From Paenibacillus sp. FSL H3-0469 (GTDB taxonomy: Bacteria > Bacillota > Bacilli > Paenibacillales > Paenibacillaceae), in contig NZ_CP150302.1 in assembly GCF_038051945.1 (NCBI RefSeq), positions 6,324,001-6,388,000 on the forward strand: DNA of 64,000 nucleotides, written 5' to 3'. The position numbers and the translations under genes are program-made. Shown here piece by piece: positions 17,507 to 27,496 of the stretch (position 1 is its first letter; each line of letters opens with the position of its first letter). Under the pieces are notes generated by a model. That model was given only the letters and a program-made list of their open reading frames with translations, was not told the DNA's origin and made no database searches.

Positions 17507-18205
17507 ATGAATATTCTAATTACAGGGGCGGGACGCGGACTGGGCCTTGAGCTGGCAGCAGCTGCGCTGGAGCGTGGACATGCTGTTATTGCGGGAGTGC
17601 GGGATCTGACGCGCGGGCAGGCAGCATTAGCTGATCTGGCGGCAGTACACGGGGACAAGCTGACTCTTGTGACGCTTGATGTGACGGATGAGGCCGGAAT
17701 CGCGGCGCTTGCTGCCAGCCTGACAGAGCAGGCCCGGACACTCGGCGTTATCATCAATAATGCCGCAGTGCTGAATGCCACGGACACCGCACTTGAAGCG
17801 CTGGATATGGAAGAGATGCAGCGTGCCATGGATATCAATCTGTACGGGCCGATGCGGGTGGTTAAGCACCTCCTGCCGCTGCTGACCGATCCGGATGCTT
17901 CAATCATCAATATCTCATCAGAGGCAGGCAGTATCACCAATGCTTACCCGGGCAGCTATCCGTATACGATCTCCAAGACCGCACTAAATATGTTCACGCA
18001 GAAGCTCCATGTCACGCTGAAGGACCGCGGCATCCATGTGCTCAGCGTCCATCCCGGCTGGATGCCTACCGATATGGGCGGAGCTAAGGCACCGCTTCAC
18101 CCGCGCACCAGTGCCGAGGGCATTCTGGACCTGATCGGGCAGAGAGCCGAGCCGTCCGGCCACTTCAGATTCGTGGATTACACGGGTAAGGATATGGAGA
18201 TTTAA
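17507..18205 (+). CDS. SDR-family oxidoreductase
   Basis: 232-aa classical short-chain dehydrogenase: TGAGRGLG cofactor motif (6-13), NNAA, catalytic Ser (about 137-138 in NISS), Tyr153 and Lys157 in YTISK, and the post-catalytic HPGWMPTDMGG. RBS GGGAGGAA precedes ATG 17507, 24 nt after the broken VOC gene. Close to YciK/sniffer-like SDRs; substrate not predictable. Confidence 0.9.
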   Translation: MNILITGAGRGLGLELAAAALERGHAVIAGVRDLTRGQAALADLAAVHGDKLTLVTLDVTDEAGIAALAASLTEQARTLGVIINNAAVLNATDTALEALDMEEMQRAMDINLYGPMRVVKHLLPLLTDPDASIINISSEAGSITNAYPGSYPYTISKTALNMFTQKLHVTLKDRGIHVLSVHPGWMPTDMGGAKAPLHPRTSAEGILDLIGQRAEPSGHFRFVDYTGKDMEI

Positions 18206-18430
18206 CTATACAGCATTAGGTTTAGAACTGTAAGGATGAACCTTAGGGGTGTTAAAGTCTGAGCATGAACATCGAGCTACTATTAGGCTGATACTGTACC
18301 CGTTACCGAATTCTGCTCTTACATTCAAGTAACTGATTGTACTTCCTGCAATAGTAAACGCATATCCGATAATGATCATATTCACAATATTAAATCTAAT
18401 GCTCTATTACTATACACAGCACTTCACCTG

Positions 18431-19642
18431 TTAAGAGGCGAGCGGAGCTGTGATTTTCTCGTCCGGAGAGCGGCGGGGCCAGAGCAGCAGTCCCAGTGAG
18501 CAGACTACCAGAACTACGCAGAGCAGGTAGGAATGGCGGTATCCTAACCACTGGGCTGCAGCTCCTCCCGCCAGGCTTCCGGCCAGTCTGCCGATAGTTG
18601 TAGCGTTGGTATACAGGGTGGAGGCATAGCCGGGAAGGTCCGGCAGCAGATCCTGAATATAGCTGATGCCAATCGCAGAAATTACAGCGACAAAAAAAGC
18701 GAGCAGCACCTGTCCGGCGATGAGCTGCCACAGCTCACCTACTCCGATCACCAGTGCATAGTAGATTCCCCCCATTGCCATTCCCCAGCCCAGCAGCACC
18801 TTGCTGTCGTATTTGGCTGACAGCAGCCCCAGCACCAGCATGAACGGAATTTCCATTAACGCGCAGATACTGGCTACCGAAGCTACATTCTGTGTAGTGC
18901 CTCCCAGCGTATTGACAATGAACAGGGAGATATTCAGATTATTGGCCCAGTGTCCGGTATAGAGCAGGGTCAGGATAAGAAAAGGAACCAGTACCCTGGC
19001 GCTGCGTTGGCGTCCGGCATGCGGTTGGACACGCCGCTCGGGCTGCTGCTTAGCGGCTGAAGGCCGTACGAAGCTGAACACCAGCAGGGCGTTGATCAGG
19101 AAGATCAGTGTCGTCGTTGAGAAGATTCCCTGAAATCCGAAGCGGCTCAGGAGCGCGGCTCCAACCAGCGGACCGCTGATGAAGCCAAGGGAGAACATCG
19201 AGCGCAGGGCCGAGTTAGCCAAGGCATGATCAGGAGAGCTGCTGGCGTTCACAGCTTCTCTGGCACTGGCGAATAATTGCGGCATCGCCGGGGCGCCTAA
19301 TGCGGTGAATATGGTCATATAGGCCAGCAGCGCGTAGAAGTCATGAATGAATATGTATCCGGCAAAAGCAACCGCGTTGAACATCATACAGATCACCATC
19401 AGCCTGCGGCGGTTCAGCCCGGCGTCGGAGCGTTTGGCGATGAACATGCTTAAGGCTACCCCGCTAAGGAGGGTCACCGCTGTAAATATTCCGAAGGTTC
19501 CGGCACTGACGCCGAGTTCTTCTGTGAAGTAGACCGCCAGGAATGGAGCGCTGATAGAGATGGCCATTCCCTGGAACAGCATGCAGAGCAGGAATATAGG
19601 ATAGGTTGGAATGAGGAGCAGAGCATAGGTTCTTTTGAGCAT
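18431..19642 (-). CDS. MFS sugar efflux transporter, SetA-like
   Basis: 403 aa, about 12 hydrophobic segments. The N-terminal half has ISAPFLAVYFTEELG and FIAKRSDAGLNRR, and the middle LRSMFSLGFISGPLVGAALL resembles sugar-efflux MFS proteins of the SetA/SotA group. AAAGGAAG lies 12 nt before the ATG, rather far, but no better start is seen. Isolated gene, convergent with the SDR gene. The role as sugar or drug exporter is from family resemblance. Confidence 0.85.
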   Translation of the reverse strand: MLKRTYALLLIPTYPIFLLCMLFQGMAISISAPFLAVYFTEELGVSAGTFGIFTAVTLLSGVALSMFIAKRSDAGLNRRRLMVICMMFNAVAFAGYIFIHDFYALLAYMTIFTALGAPAMPQLFASAREAVNASSSPDHALANSALRSMFSLGFISGPLVGAALLSRFGFQGIFSTTTLIFLINALLVFSFVRPSAAKQQPERRVQPHAGRQRSARVLVPFLILTLLYTGHWANNLNISLFIVNTLGGTTQNVASVASICALMEIPFMLVLGLLSAKYDSKVLLGWGMAMGGIYYALVIGVGELWQLIAGQVLLAFFVAVISAIGISYIQDLLPDLPGYASTLYTNATTIGRLAGSLAGGAAAQWLGYRHSYLLCVVLVVCSLGLLLWPRRSPDEKITAPLAS

Positions 19643-19878
19643 AGAGTGTGTGGACTTCCTTTCCGCATCGCTTGTAGTCTTATCTTTGGTTTAATTATAG
19701 TATAACGTCAATAGCATAGGATGTGTCTGATTAGCATCTAACCAATACGGAATCCCTAATAATGAACTGGTTTTTGGGCCAATTGTGCTGGTGTTATTGT
19801 CAGGGAAGATATTCTAAGATGGAGAGGATAGGACAGCCGGACTGTGCGGAGGCAAGAGGACGCTGGGCTTGGCTGGAG

Positions 19879-19894
19879 ATGAAACCGTTATCAT
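19879..19894 (+). promoter_or_regulatory. cre site (CcpA)
   Basis: ATGAAACCGTTATCAT matches WTGNAANCGNWNNCWW at every position. It lies 24 bp upstream of the GH3 start, where bound CcpA would block transcription. Confidence 0.7.
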
Positions 19895-19917
19895 GAAGAA
19901 TAAAGGAGAGATTACAT

Positions 19918-22740
19918 ATGGACGCTGCTGCGTATCCTTTTAGACAAATTGAATTGCCATTAGATGAACGTGTTCAGGATCTGCTCTCCCGGCTGACGCT
20001 TGCAGAGAAGGTCAGTCTGATGCCGCAATATCAGGCAGCCATTGAACGGCTGGGTGTAGGCGGTTACAAGCATGGGACGGAGGGTGCGCACGGGATTTCC
20101 TGGCTGGGCAAAGCCACCTCGTTCCCGCAGCCAAGCGGGCTCGCCTGTACCTGGAACCCGGCGCTGCTGCAAGAAATCGGTTCGGCAATCGGGGATGAGG
20201 CCAGAGCCTTTTACCGCAAGAATCCCACTATTAACGGCTTGACTCTGTGGGCACCGACAGTAGATATGGAACGGGACCCGCGCTGGGGGAGAACAGAGGA
20301 GGCCTACGGGGAAGACCCTGAGCTGACAGGCCGGCTGAGTACAGCGCTTGTCCAGGGAATTCAGGGGGATCATCCGGTGTATCTGAAAGCGGTAGCGACC
20401 CTGAAGCATTTCCTCGGCAACAATAATGAGATTGACCGGGGCGTGGCTTCGTCCAGCATTGACCCGCGCAATATGCGCGAATATTACCTCGAAGCCTTCA
20501 AGCCTGCCTTCAAGGAAGGCGGTGCACAATCCATGATGACCGCCTACAATTCCGTGAACGGTGTGCCGGTTATCCTCCATCCGGCGGTGATGGAGATTGT
20601 GAAGGGCGAATGGGAGATGGACGGCTTCATTGTCAGCGATGCCGGAGACCTGTTCGGCATTGTGAAGGACCATAAGTATTATGAGTCCTTCGCCCAGTCT
20701 ATGGCGGAATCTATTAAGAATGGCATTGACAGTGTGACCGAAGAGACGGAGGAGACCATTAAGGTTATTCACGATGCGATCCGTGAAGGGCTGCTGACTG
20801 AGGCAGATCTGGACCGCGCACTGGCGAACACCTTCCGTATCCGCTTCCGGCTCGGTGAGTTCGACCCGGAGGAAGGAAATCCGTACACGAAGATAGACGA
20901 CTCGGCGATTCTCAGCAAAGCGCATGGCGAGTTGTCACTCGAAGCCGCGAAGGAATCCATTGTGCTGCTGAAGAATGACAACGCAGCCCTTCCGCTGAAT
21001 GCAGCCGCGCTCTCCAAGGTGGCTGTAATCGGCCCGCTGGGAGACGAAGCGTTCAGAGACTGGTATTCCGGTACGCTGCCGTATGCTGTGACCCCTTTGC
21101 AGGGAATCATCAAGAAGCTCACAGGCAAGCAGGTCACCTTCGAGAGCGGGGATGACCGGATCATTCTGACCTCCGCTGCCAGCGGACAAGCCGTGGGGTT
21201 TACGGGGGAAGACGGACGGCTCGCAGTGTTGCATGATCTGCCGGAGCGCGGGGAGCTGTTCCGCCATACGGCATGGGGCTGGACCGCTCATACCCTTGAA
21301 TCTGCCAGCCGGGGACAATATGTTACCCTGACAGATGCCGGTACACTGACTGCTTCCGCGGATGAAATCTATGGCTGGTATGTGAAGGAATCACTGAACC
21401 TGGTTGAAGAAGGCGAAGGCGGTGTCAGCTTGCGTACCTGGAATGATCAGCCGGTTGCCGTCAGTGCCGGAGACGGAACCCTCCGTGTCTCGGAAGGGGA
21501 GCCCTCCTCCGAAGCACGGATCTTCCATAAGCAACTGGTAGTGAATGGCGTAGAAGCAGCCGTTGAAGCGGCCCGTGCCGCTGAGGTTGCCGTCGTATTC
21601 GTCGGTAACCATCCGCTCTTGAACGGTAAGGAGGAGATTGACCGGCCGGATATTGTACTGCCCGCAGAGCAGGAGAATCTGGTCAAGGCCGTGTATGCCG
21701 CCAACCCGAACACCGTCGTGGTGATCGTCGGCAGCTACCCGATTTCTTCTACCTGGATCGACGAGCATATTCCGGCCGTGCTGTACACTTCGCATAGCGG
21801 ACAGGAGCTGGGCCATGCCGTTGCAGATGTCCTATTCGGGGATTACAGCCCGTCGGGCAAACTGAATATGACCTGGTACCGCAGCGTCAGCCAACTGCCG
21901 GAATTCATGGACTACGATATTATCAAAGGCAAAAGAACCTACATGTACTTCGACGGTGAGCCGCTCTACCCATTCGGTCACGGTCTGAGCTACGCGCAGG
22001 TGAATTATAATAAGCTGTCGCTGGCAGCGGAGGAAGTCCAGCAGGACGGTAATATCAGTCTGACCGTAGAGCTTGAGAACAGCGGCAGCGTTGACGGTGA
22101 CGAGGTAGTCCAGCTGTATGTCCAGTGCTTGTCCACACGGATCAAGCGGCCGCTTAAGCAGCTGAAGAGGTTTGTTAAAATCCGGCTGGCTGCCGGACAG
22201 AAGCAGACGGTCACCTTCACCTTACCCGCCGCTGAGCTCTCCTTCTGGGACGTCAGCCGCGAACAGTACTGTGTGGAGGATGGGGAATACCGGGTAATGG
22301 CAGGCCGTTCCTCAGGAGATATCCGGCTGTCCGCCACCATCAGGGTGCATGGCGAGACCGTTCCGCCGCGTGAGCTGTATTCGCAGGTTAAGGCTGAGAA
22401 TTACGATGATTACGATAGCGTCTTCCTCGATGAATGCAAGGCTGGCGGCGCTGCGGTGCATCCGGTGAAGGACGGGGCATGGATCGCTTTCCATAATGTC
22501 CGGTTTGCAGAGGGTGCAACAGGCATTGAGATGTTGGTATCTTCCGCCTTGGGAGGCGTGGTTGAAGTCCGGACCGGCAGCCCGTCCGGCAAGCTGGCAG
22601 CTACACTTGCTGTTGCGTCCGGCGGCGTCCAGCAGTGGCACAGCCACTCGGCTATAGCGGACATAGACGCCGGAACCACAGATGTGTATCTTGTGTTGCG
22701 GGGTGAGGTTCTGCTCAGCCGCATTCAGTTTATGGTGTAA
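19918..22740 (+). CDS. Glycoside hydrolase family 3 with C-terminal CBM6-like region
   Basis: 940-aa beta-glycosidase, no signal peptide, so probably cytoplasmic. The GH3 N-domain carries LWAPTVDMERDPRWGR, KHFLGNN and the nucleophile Asp241 in VSDAGD. The second GH3 domain (VLLKNDNAALPLN ... SGKLNMTWYRS) is interrupted by a long extra segment at about 410-560. A fibronectin-III-like domain follows (about 690-790), then about 130 residues resembling a CBM6 fold (AENYDDYD, VYLVLRG). SDA instead of SDW after the nucleophile suggests a xylosidase- or glucosidase-like subgroup. RBS AAAGGAGAG precedes ATG 19918; a perfect cre lies upstream. Confidence 0.92.
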   Translation: MDAAAYPFRQIELPLDERVQDLLSRLTLAEKVSLMPQYQAAIERLGVGGYKHGTEGAHGISWLGKATSFPQPSGLACTWNPALLQEIGSAIGDEARAFYRKNPTINGLTLWAPTVDMERDPRWGRTEEAYGEDPELTGRLSTALVQGIQGDHPVYLKAVATLKHFLGNNNEIDRGVASSSIDPRNMREYYLEAFKPAFKEGGAQSMMTAYNSVNGVPVILHPAVMEIVKGEWEMDGFIVSDAGDLFGIVKDHKYYESFAQSMAESIKNGIDSVTEETEETIKVIHDAIREGLLTEADLDRALANTFRIRFRLGEFDPEEGNPYTKIDDSAILSKAHGELSLEAAKESIVLLKNDNAALPLNAAALSKVAVIGPLGDEAFRDWYSGTLPYAVTPLQGIIKKLTGKQVTFESGDDRIILTSAASGQAVGFTGEDGRLAVLHDLPERGELFRHTAWGWTAHTLESASRGQYVTLTDAGTLTASADEIYGWYVKESLNLVEEGEGGVSLRTWNDQPVAVSAGDGTLRVSEGEPSSEARIFHKQLVVNGVEAAVEAARAAEVAVVFVGNHPLLNGKEEIDRPDIVLPAEQENLVKAVYAANPNTVVVIVGSYPISSTWIDEHIPAVLYTSHSGQELGHAVADVLFGDYSPSGKLNMTWYRSVSQLPEFMDYDIIKGKRTYMYFDGEPLYPFGHGLSYAQVNYNKLSLAAEEVQQDGNISLTVELENSGSVDGDEVVQLYVQCLSTRIKRPLKQLKRFVKIRLAAGQKQTVTFTLPAAELSFWDVSREQYCVEDGEYRVMAGRSSGDIRLSATIRVHGETVPPRELYSQVKAENYDDYDSVFLDECKAGGAAVHPVKDGAWIAFHNVRFAEGATGIEMLVSSALGGVVEVRTGSPSGKLAATLAVASGGVQQWHSHSAIADIDAGTTDVYLVLRGEVLLSRIQFMV

Positions 22741-22751
22741 CAAGAAGCTAA

Positions 22752-22792
22752 CAGAGCAGCGTTTCTCCTGTAACAGGAGAAGCGCTGCTCTG
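22752..22792. terminator. Bidirectional terminator
   Basis: A 19-bp stem (CAGAGCAGCG...TCTCCTG with CAGGAGA...CGCTGCTCTG, one G-U pair) around a TAA loop lies between convergent genes. Confidence 0.8.
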
Positions 22793-22817
22793 CTGTGTAT
22801 CCGGGCCCCGGATCAGT

Positions 22818-23207
22818 CTAGCTTAATTCATCCGTCACATCTGACCAGGTGAAATAATCAGGCAGCTGCTGCATGCCCCAATAATCCAGCAGCAGCCGGA
22901 TCACGCTGACCCGGTCCGTCATCAGCCGGGAGAAATGCCTGAAGGACCCGTCTGGATAACCGAGGCGCAATTCAACGACGATGCTGTGAGGAGTATGGCG
23001 GACAGGGGCGGCCTGCATATAAAGACTTCCCTCTACCGGCACACTGGGATCAATGACGATGAAATCATCCGGATCGTCCGCGAAGCCGTTCACGATATCG
23101 GTGATAAGCGAGGCTTCAATGGCGTAGTTTGCATAGGTTTCATATTGGGTGCTGATTGTATAAGTGACATTGCTGCTGTTATCTGTGCCGGAGTTTACCG
23201 TTTCCAT
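22818..23207 (-). CDS. Hypothetical protein
   Basis: 129 aa, acidic, no membrane segment or signal. It reads as a compact alpha/beta protein (YTISTQYETYANYAIEAS ... LRLGYPDGSFRHFSRLM ... YFTWSDV). GAGGAGG precedes the ATG by about 10 nt. It lies downstream of the AraC gene and may share its transcript. No family recognised. Confidence 0.6.
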   Translation of the reverse strand: METVNSGTDNSSNVTYTISTQYETYANYAIEASLITDIVNGFADDPDDFIVIDPSVPVEGSLYMQAAPVRHTPHSIVVELRLGYPDGSFRHFSRLMTDRVSVIRLLLDYWGMQQLPDYFTWSDVTDELS

Positions 23208-23224
23208 GTTTTATTTTCCTCCTC

Positions 23225-24136
23225 TTAATACGAACTCAAAGACGAAGCTCCGCCAGACAAACCCTGCGCCTTGCGGAACGCGGAGGGAGACATGCCGCTC
23301 TGCTTATTGAAGATGCGGTTGAACTGGGAGAAGCTGTTGAAGCCGCATTGTCCGGCGATGTCGGAGATCTTGTGCCGGGTGTGGAGCAGGAGCTGCTGGG
23401 CTTTGCGGACGCGGGTCATTTGGATGTACTCGGTCAGGGTAAAGCCGGTGACGGTTCTGAACTGGTGCGATAAATAATAAGGGCTAATATAGAACTCCTT
23501 GGAGATTGTATCCAGGGACAGCTCGCTGCCGTAATGGCTGTGAATATGGGCGGTGATTGAATAGATTTTTTGCATCATCGCGTTGCCGATCTCCTCCAGC
23601 ACGTATGCATTCTTGTCATTCTGCTGGGACAGACTGCATAGGAACTGCTGGAACAGACTGTGAATCAGCACAGGGTTCAGCGGTGAAGCGCTGCGGGAAC
23701 AGTTGAAAATAGCATTGAGCGGCTCGAACACGGCACTGCGCGGGCCTCCGGTGAACCGGTAGATCGGAACCTCCTCGGAGAACGGCTGCAGCATAGCATT
23801 GTAAGCGGTCTCAAATCCGGGCATATTCCTGGGCAGGTTGAAGTTGATAATCAGCCGCTTATGCGGCGGGCCTGCGGGATACTGGGTCATATGCAGCCGG
23901 TACGGGGCAAGCAGAACAATGTCATATTGCTGCAGGGCATGTACATTACCTTCAATAATATGAGTAGCGCTGGAATCCAGCAGAATATGAATCTCATAAA
24001 AGTCATGATCGTGCTGAAACTCCATATTGATATCGTGAGAGCGCTGATCGTAGTCAAAATAGTAAAAGAGCGGATCAGCCGGGGTATTGATTCGGATGCT
24101 ATATCCTTGTTCGTATAACAGGTCGCTGTCAAGCAT
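23225..24136 (-). CDS. AraC-family transcriptional regulator
   Basis: 303 aa: an N-terminal cupin-like sensor (HDHDFYEIHILL ... VHALQQYDIVLLAP) and a C-terminal AraC double HTH (LDTISKEFYISPYYLSHQFR; ISDIAGQCGFNSFSQFNRIF). ATG 24136 has GAGGAGAG at good spacing; the GTG at 24151 has none. Divergent from the GH38-GH105 operon, which it probably activates in response to a sugar. Confidence 0.9.
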   Translation of the reverse strand: MLDSDLLYEQGYSIRINTPADPLFYYFDYDQRSHDINMEFQHDHDFYEIHILLDSSATHIIEGNVHALQQYDIVLLAPYRLHMTQYPAGPPHKRLIINFNLPRNMPGFETAYNAMLQPFSEEVPIYRFTGGPRSAVFEPLNAIFNCSRSASPLNPVLIHSLFQQFLCSLSQQNDKNAYVLEEIGNAMMQKIYSITAHIHSHYGSELSLDTISKEFYISPYYLSHQFRTVTGFTLTEYIQMTRVRKAQQLLLHTRHKISDIAGQCGFNSFSQFNRIFNKQSGMSPSAFRKAQGLSGGASSLSSY

Positions 24137-24291
24137 AGCCTCTCTCCTCACCGTTGCCTTTTTACTAAAGAAGCCTAAGCCGTTTCCACCTGTATATTAT
24201 AGGCCCGAAAAAGCAAAATATGCAATGTATAGTGCGGAATGCAGCAAGAGTAGGGTAGTTTTTGGAGTGAAAGGTTTGCTATAGTAACCAT

Positions 24292-24307
24292 ATGAAAGCG
24301 GATACAG
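24292..24307 (+). promoter_or_regulatory. cre-like site (CcpA)
   Basis: ATGAAAGCGGATACAG matches 15 of 16 positions of the cre consensus (last base differs). It lies between a TATAGT -10-like box (24280-24285) and the GH38 start. Confidence 0.5.
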
Positions 24308-24319
24308 GGAGTGATAGGG

Positions 24320-27300
24320 ATGTTATTCACAGAAGAAAAGCTGATCAAACGCCAGGCTGAAGTAGAAAAGTATAGATATCTTAAGCTCCAGGAGCTTACA
24401 GAGTTCGCGTTCGCTGAGGATGAGGAAGGGGCTAACGGTGTATACCCGGAGTCGGTGTCCTTTGATGGCATCATCAGGCTTCAGGAGCATTGGCGCGGGC
24501 GGGACCGTTACATCTGGCTGCGCACGGAGGTTGTACTGCCGCCTAGTCAGGCAGGCTTCAAAATAGCCGGCAGATTTGATTTTGGCAAAACAGGGGATTT
24601 CAATAACTCCGGCTTCGAATCGCTGCTGTTCGTGAACGGCTCGCCTTATCAGGGCGTAGATAACAACCATCGGGAGGTAATCTTCGGTGATGAATGGGGC
24701 GGACAGACGGTAGAGCTGGCCTTCCGGCTGTGGTCGGGACTTGAGGGCGGCGGAGTGCCCAGAATTCAGGAGCACCGGCTCAGTGAAGCATTTATCGGCT
24801 ATTTGGACGAGGGCATTGATGATCTGTTCTACATGTCGAAGGCGGCGCTCGACACCTTCCGTTACCTCGGCAGAGACCAGCCGGAGAAGCAGTGGCTGTT
24901 AAGAGCGCTGAATGAGGCCTTCCGTCTGATCGACTGGTCGGAGCCGGGTTCGCCAGAGCATACGGCTTCGCTGTACCAGGCTGGTGCCAGTCTGAATCAG
25001 GCGATAGAGGCGATGCCGCAGACTTTTGACGTAACGCTTACCGCTGTGGGCCATACCCATATTGATGTTGCCTGGCTGTGGCGGCTTAAGCATACCCGCG
25101 AGAAGACTGCCCGTTCCTTCTCCACTGTATTACGGCTAATGGAGGAGTTCCCGGAGTACCAGTTCCTGCAGACGCAGCCTCAGTTGTACGCTTATCTGGA
25201 GCAGGATTATCCGGAGCTGTTCGGGCGGATCAAAGGGAAGGTTAAGGAAGGACGCTGGGAAGCGGAAGGGGCAATGTGGCTGGAGTCGGATTGTAATATC
25301 CCGTCCGGCGAGTCGCTGGTCCGCCAGATTATGCTGGGCAAACGCTATCTCCGTGAACAATTCGGCGTAGAGAGCAAATACCTGTGGCTGCCGGATGTCT
25401 TCGGATACAGCTGGGCGTTGCCGCAGATTTTGCGCAAATCGGGCATTGACACGTTCATGACGACCAAAATCAGCTGGAATCAGTTCAACCGGATGCCGCA
25501 TGACACCTTCTGGTGGCGGGGGATGGACGGCTCAGAGGTGCTGACGCATTTCATCACGACCTCCGAGAAGGATGGGGCTGAATACACCTATAACGGACGG
25601 ATGACGGCTGGGCTGCTGCGCGGGATCTGGAATTCCTATCAGGATAAGGAGATCAACGATCACCTGATGTTCGCATACGGCTGGGGTGACGGGGGCGGCG
25701 GGCCGACGCGGGAGATGCTGGAGCTTCGCCGGCGCTTCGACAAGCTTCCGGGCATTCCGAAGATTGAGATGGGCAGTGCCGGAGAGTATTTCACCGGACT
25801 GCATGAACGGATCGGGAAGACGGAGGCGTTCGTACACACCTGGAACGGTGAGCTGTATTTCGAATGCCACCGGGGCACTTATACCTCGCAAGCCCGCAAC
25901 AAGAAATATAACCGCCGCCTGGAGCTGCTGTTGCGCGATGCCGAGTGGCTGCATACGCTGATGGGTGTAAGACAGGGGAATCTTGAAACCGCTTATCCTG
26001 CGGCTGAACTGACCGGGATCTGGGAGATTCTGCTGCGCAACCAGTTCCATGATATCATCCCCGGTTCGTCGATTGCTGAGGTCTACGAGGACAGTGATGC
26101 TGAATATGCAGAAGGCGAGGCGCGCTCACTTGCTCTGATCCACGGTGTGGCTGATGCTAATAGCAGCAATAAGCCAGACCTGCAAACGTTCACTCTGCTG
26201 AACAGCTCGAATTGGAACCGTCCGCGTTATGCACTGCTTCCAATAGATGCCGCAGATTCCGTAAGTGTTCATAATGCTGACAGGAACCGTCTGTGGCAGC
26301 AGAGGACGGCAGACGGGGAATTGCTGGTCTACGTTCCGTCTGTGCCTGCACTGGGTACGGCGGTGCTGAAGGTAGTTCACGGGCAAGCAGCTGTGGCCTC
26401 CCAGGAGACGCAGATTCAGCCGCTTGCAGCCGTATCCGGCAACACGCTGAGTACACCGCTTGTGGAAGTGGTGTGGAATGAGCATGGCCACTTCACTTCA
26501 ATGATCGACCGGAAGAACGGCCGCGAGCTGCTGGCTCCCGGGCAGCGCGGGAATGTACTGCAGGTGTTCGAGGATAAGCCGCTGGATTTTGAAGCGTGGG
26601 ATATCGATATATTCTACCAGGAAAAGATGACCGAGATTACTCAGCTGACCGGATGTGAGCTGACCGAGAACGGCCCGCTGCGGGCCGTGCTGCGCATGAC
26701 CTGGACCTATCACCGTACAGCGGTCACCCAGGATATTATCTTCTACCGCGATACCGTGCGGATTGATTTCCGTACAGAGATGGACTGGCATGGGCATAAC
26801 CAGCTGCTGAAGGTGGCCTTCCCGGTGGATATTCATGCGCTGGAGGCTACTTATGATATTCAGTTTGGCAATGTGAAGCGCCCTACACACTGGAATACGA
26901 GCTGGGATTACGCCCGCTTCGAAACGGTGGGCCATCAGTGGGCGGATATCTGCGAGAAGGGCTATGGGATAGCGCTGCTCAACGACTGCAAATACGGCTA
27001 TGACATCAAGGACAGCGTGCTCCGGCTGACGCTGCTTAAGTCGGCGGTTCATCCCGATCCGCAGCAGGATCAGGGGCATCATGCCTTTACGTATGCACTC
27101 TATCCGCATACCGGTGATTTCGTTGAAGGCAGGGTCGTCCAGGAAGCATGGGAGCTGAATCATCCGCTGCGCAGTGTAGCAGGTGAGCTGGAAGGGAACC
27201 CGCTGCTCTATGTTGACGGCGCACATGTGACAGTGGATGCTATCAAACGTTCGGAGGACGGCAAGGATGTGGTGCTGCGTCTGCATGAATATGCAGGTTC

Positions 27301-27496
27301 ACGTACGAAGGTTACTATAGACAGCGCTTACGAGATCGCCTCCTGGCAGGAATGCAACCTGATGGAGGAGCCGCTGGGAGACTGGCAGGAAGCAGAGGAG
27401 CTGAGCTTCCAGGTGAAGCCGTATGAGATCAGAACGTTCAGAATCAAGCTGCGCGGAACGCATGTAGATGAAGGAGGTTATGGACATTGGAAGTAA
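24320..27496 (+). CDS. Alpha-mannosidase, glycoside hydrolase family 38
   Basis: 1058-aa cytoplasmic retaining alpha-mannosidase. An N-terminal beta-sandwich (about 1-230) precedes the catalytic barrel. HTHIDVAW supplies Zn ligands (His247, Asp249), the nucleophile is Asp359 in LPDVFGYS, and the C-terminal half has the galactose-mutarotase-like beta domains (DIQFGNVKRPTHWNTSWD). I chose ATG 24320 because AGGGAG lies about 9 nt upstream; GTG 24311 overlaps that RBS. It overlaps the next gene by 10 nt. Confidence 0.95.
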   Translation: MLFTEEKLIKRQAEVEKYRYLKLQELTEFAFAEDEEGANGVYPESVSFDGIIRLQEHWRGRDRYIWLRTEVVLPPSQAGFKIAGRFDFGKTGDFNNSGFESLLFVNGSPYQGVDNNHREVIFGDEWGGQTVELAFRLWSGLEGGGVPRIQEHRLSEAFIGYLDEGIDDLFYMSKAALDTFRYLGRDQPEKQWLLRALNEAFRLIDWSEPGSPEHTASLYQAGASLNQAIEAMPQTFDVTLTAVGHTHIDVAWLWRLKHTREKTARSFSTVLRLMEEFPEYQFLQTQPQLYAYLEQDYPELFGRIKGKVKEGRWEAEGAMWLESDCNIPSGESLVRQIMLGKRYLREQFGVESKYLWLPDVFGYSWALPQILRKSGIDTFMTTKISWNQFNRMPHDTFWWRGMDGSEVLTHFITTSEKDGAEYTYNGRMTAGLLRGIWNSYQDKEINDHLMFAYGWGDGGGGPTREMLELRRRFDKLPGIPKIEMGSAGEYFTGLHERIGKTEAFVHTWNGELYFECHRGTYTSQARNKKYNRRLELLLRDAEWLHTLMGVRQGNLETAYPAAELTGIWEILLRNQFHDIIPGSSIAEVYEDSDAEYAEGEARSLALIHGVADANSSNKPDLQTFTLLNSSNWNRPRYALLPIDAADSVSVHNADRNRLWQQRTADGELLVYVPSVPALGTAVLKVVHGQAAVASQETQIQPLAAVSGNTLSTPLVEVVWNEHGHFTSMIDRKNGRELLAPGQRGNVLQVFEDKPLDFEAWDIDIFYQEKMTEITQLTGCELTENGPLRAVLRMTWTYHRTAVTQDIIFYRDTVRIDFRTEMDWHGHNQLLKVAFPVDIHALEATYDIQFGNVKRPTHWNTSWDYARFETVGHQWADICEKGYGIALLNDCKYGYDIKDSVLRLTLLKSAVHPDPQQDQGHHAFTYALYPHTGDFVEGRVVQEAWELNHPLRSVAGELEGNPLLYVDGAHVTVDAIKRSEDGKDVVLRLHEYAGSRTKVTIDSAYEIASWQECNLMEEPLGDWQEAEELSFQVKPYEIRTFRIKLRGTHVDEGGYGHWK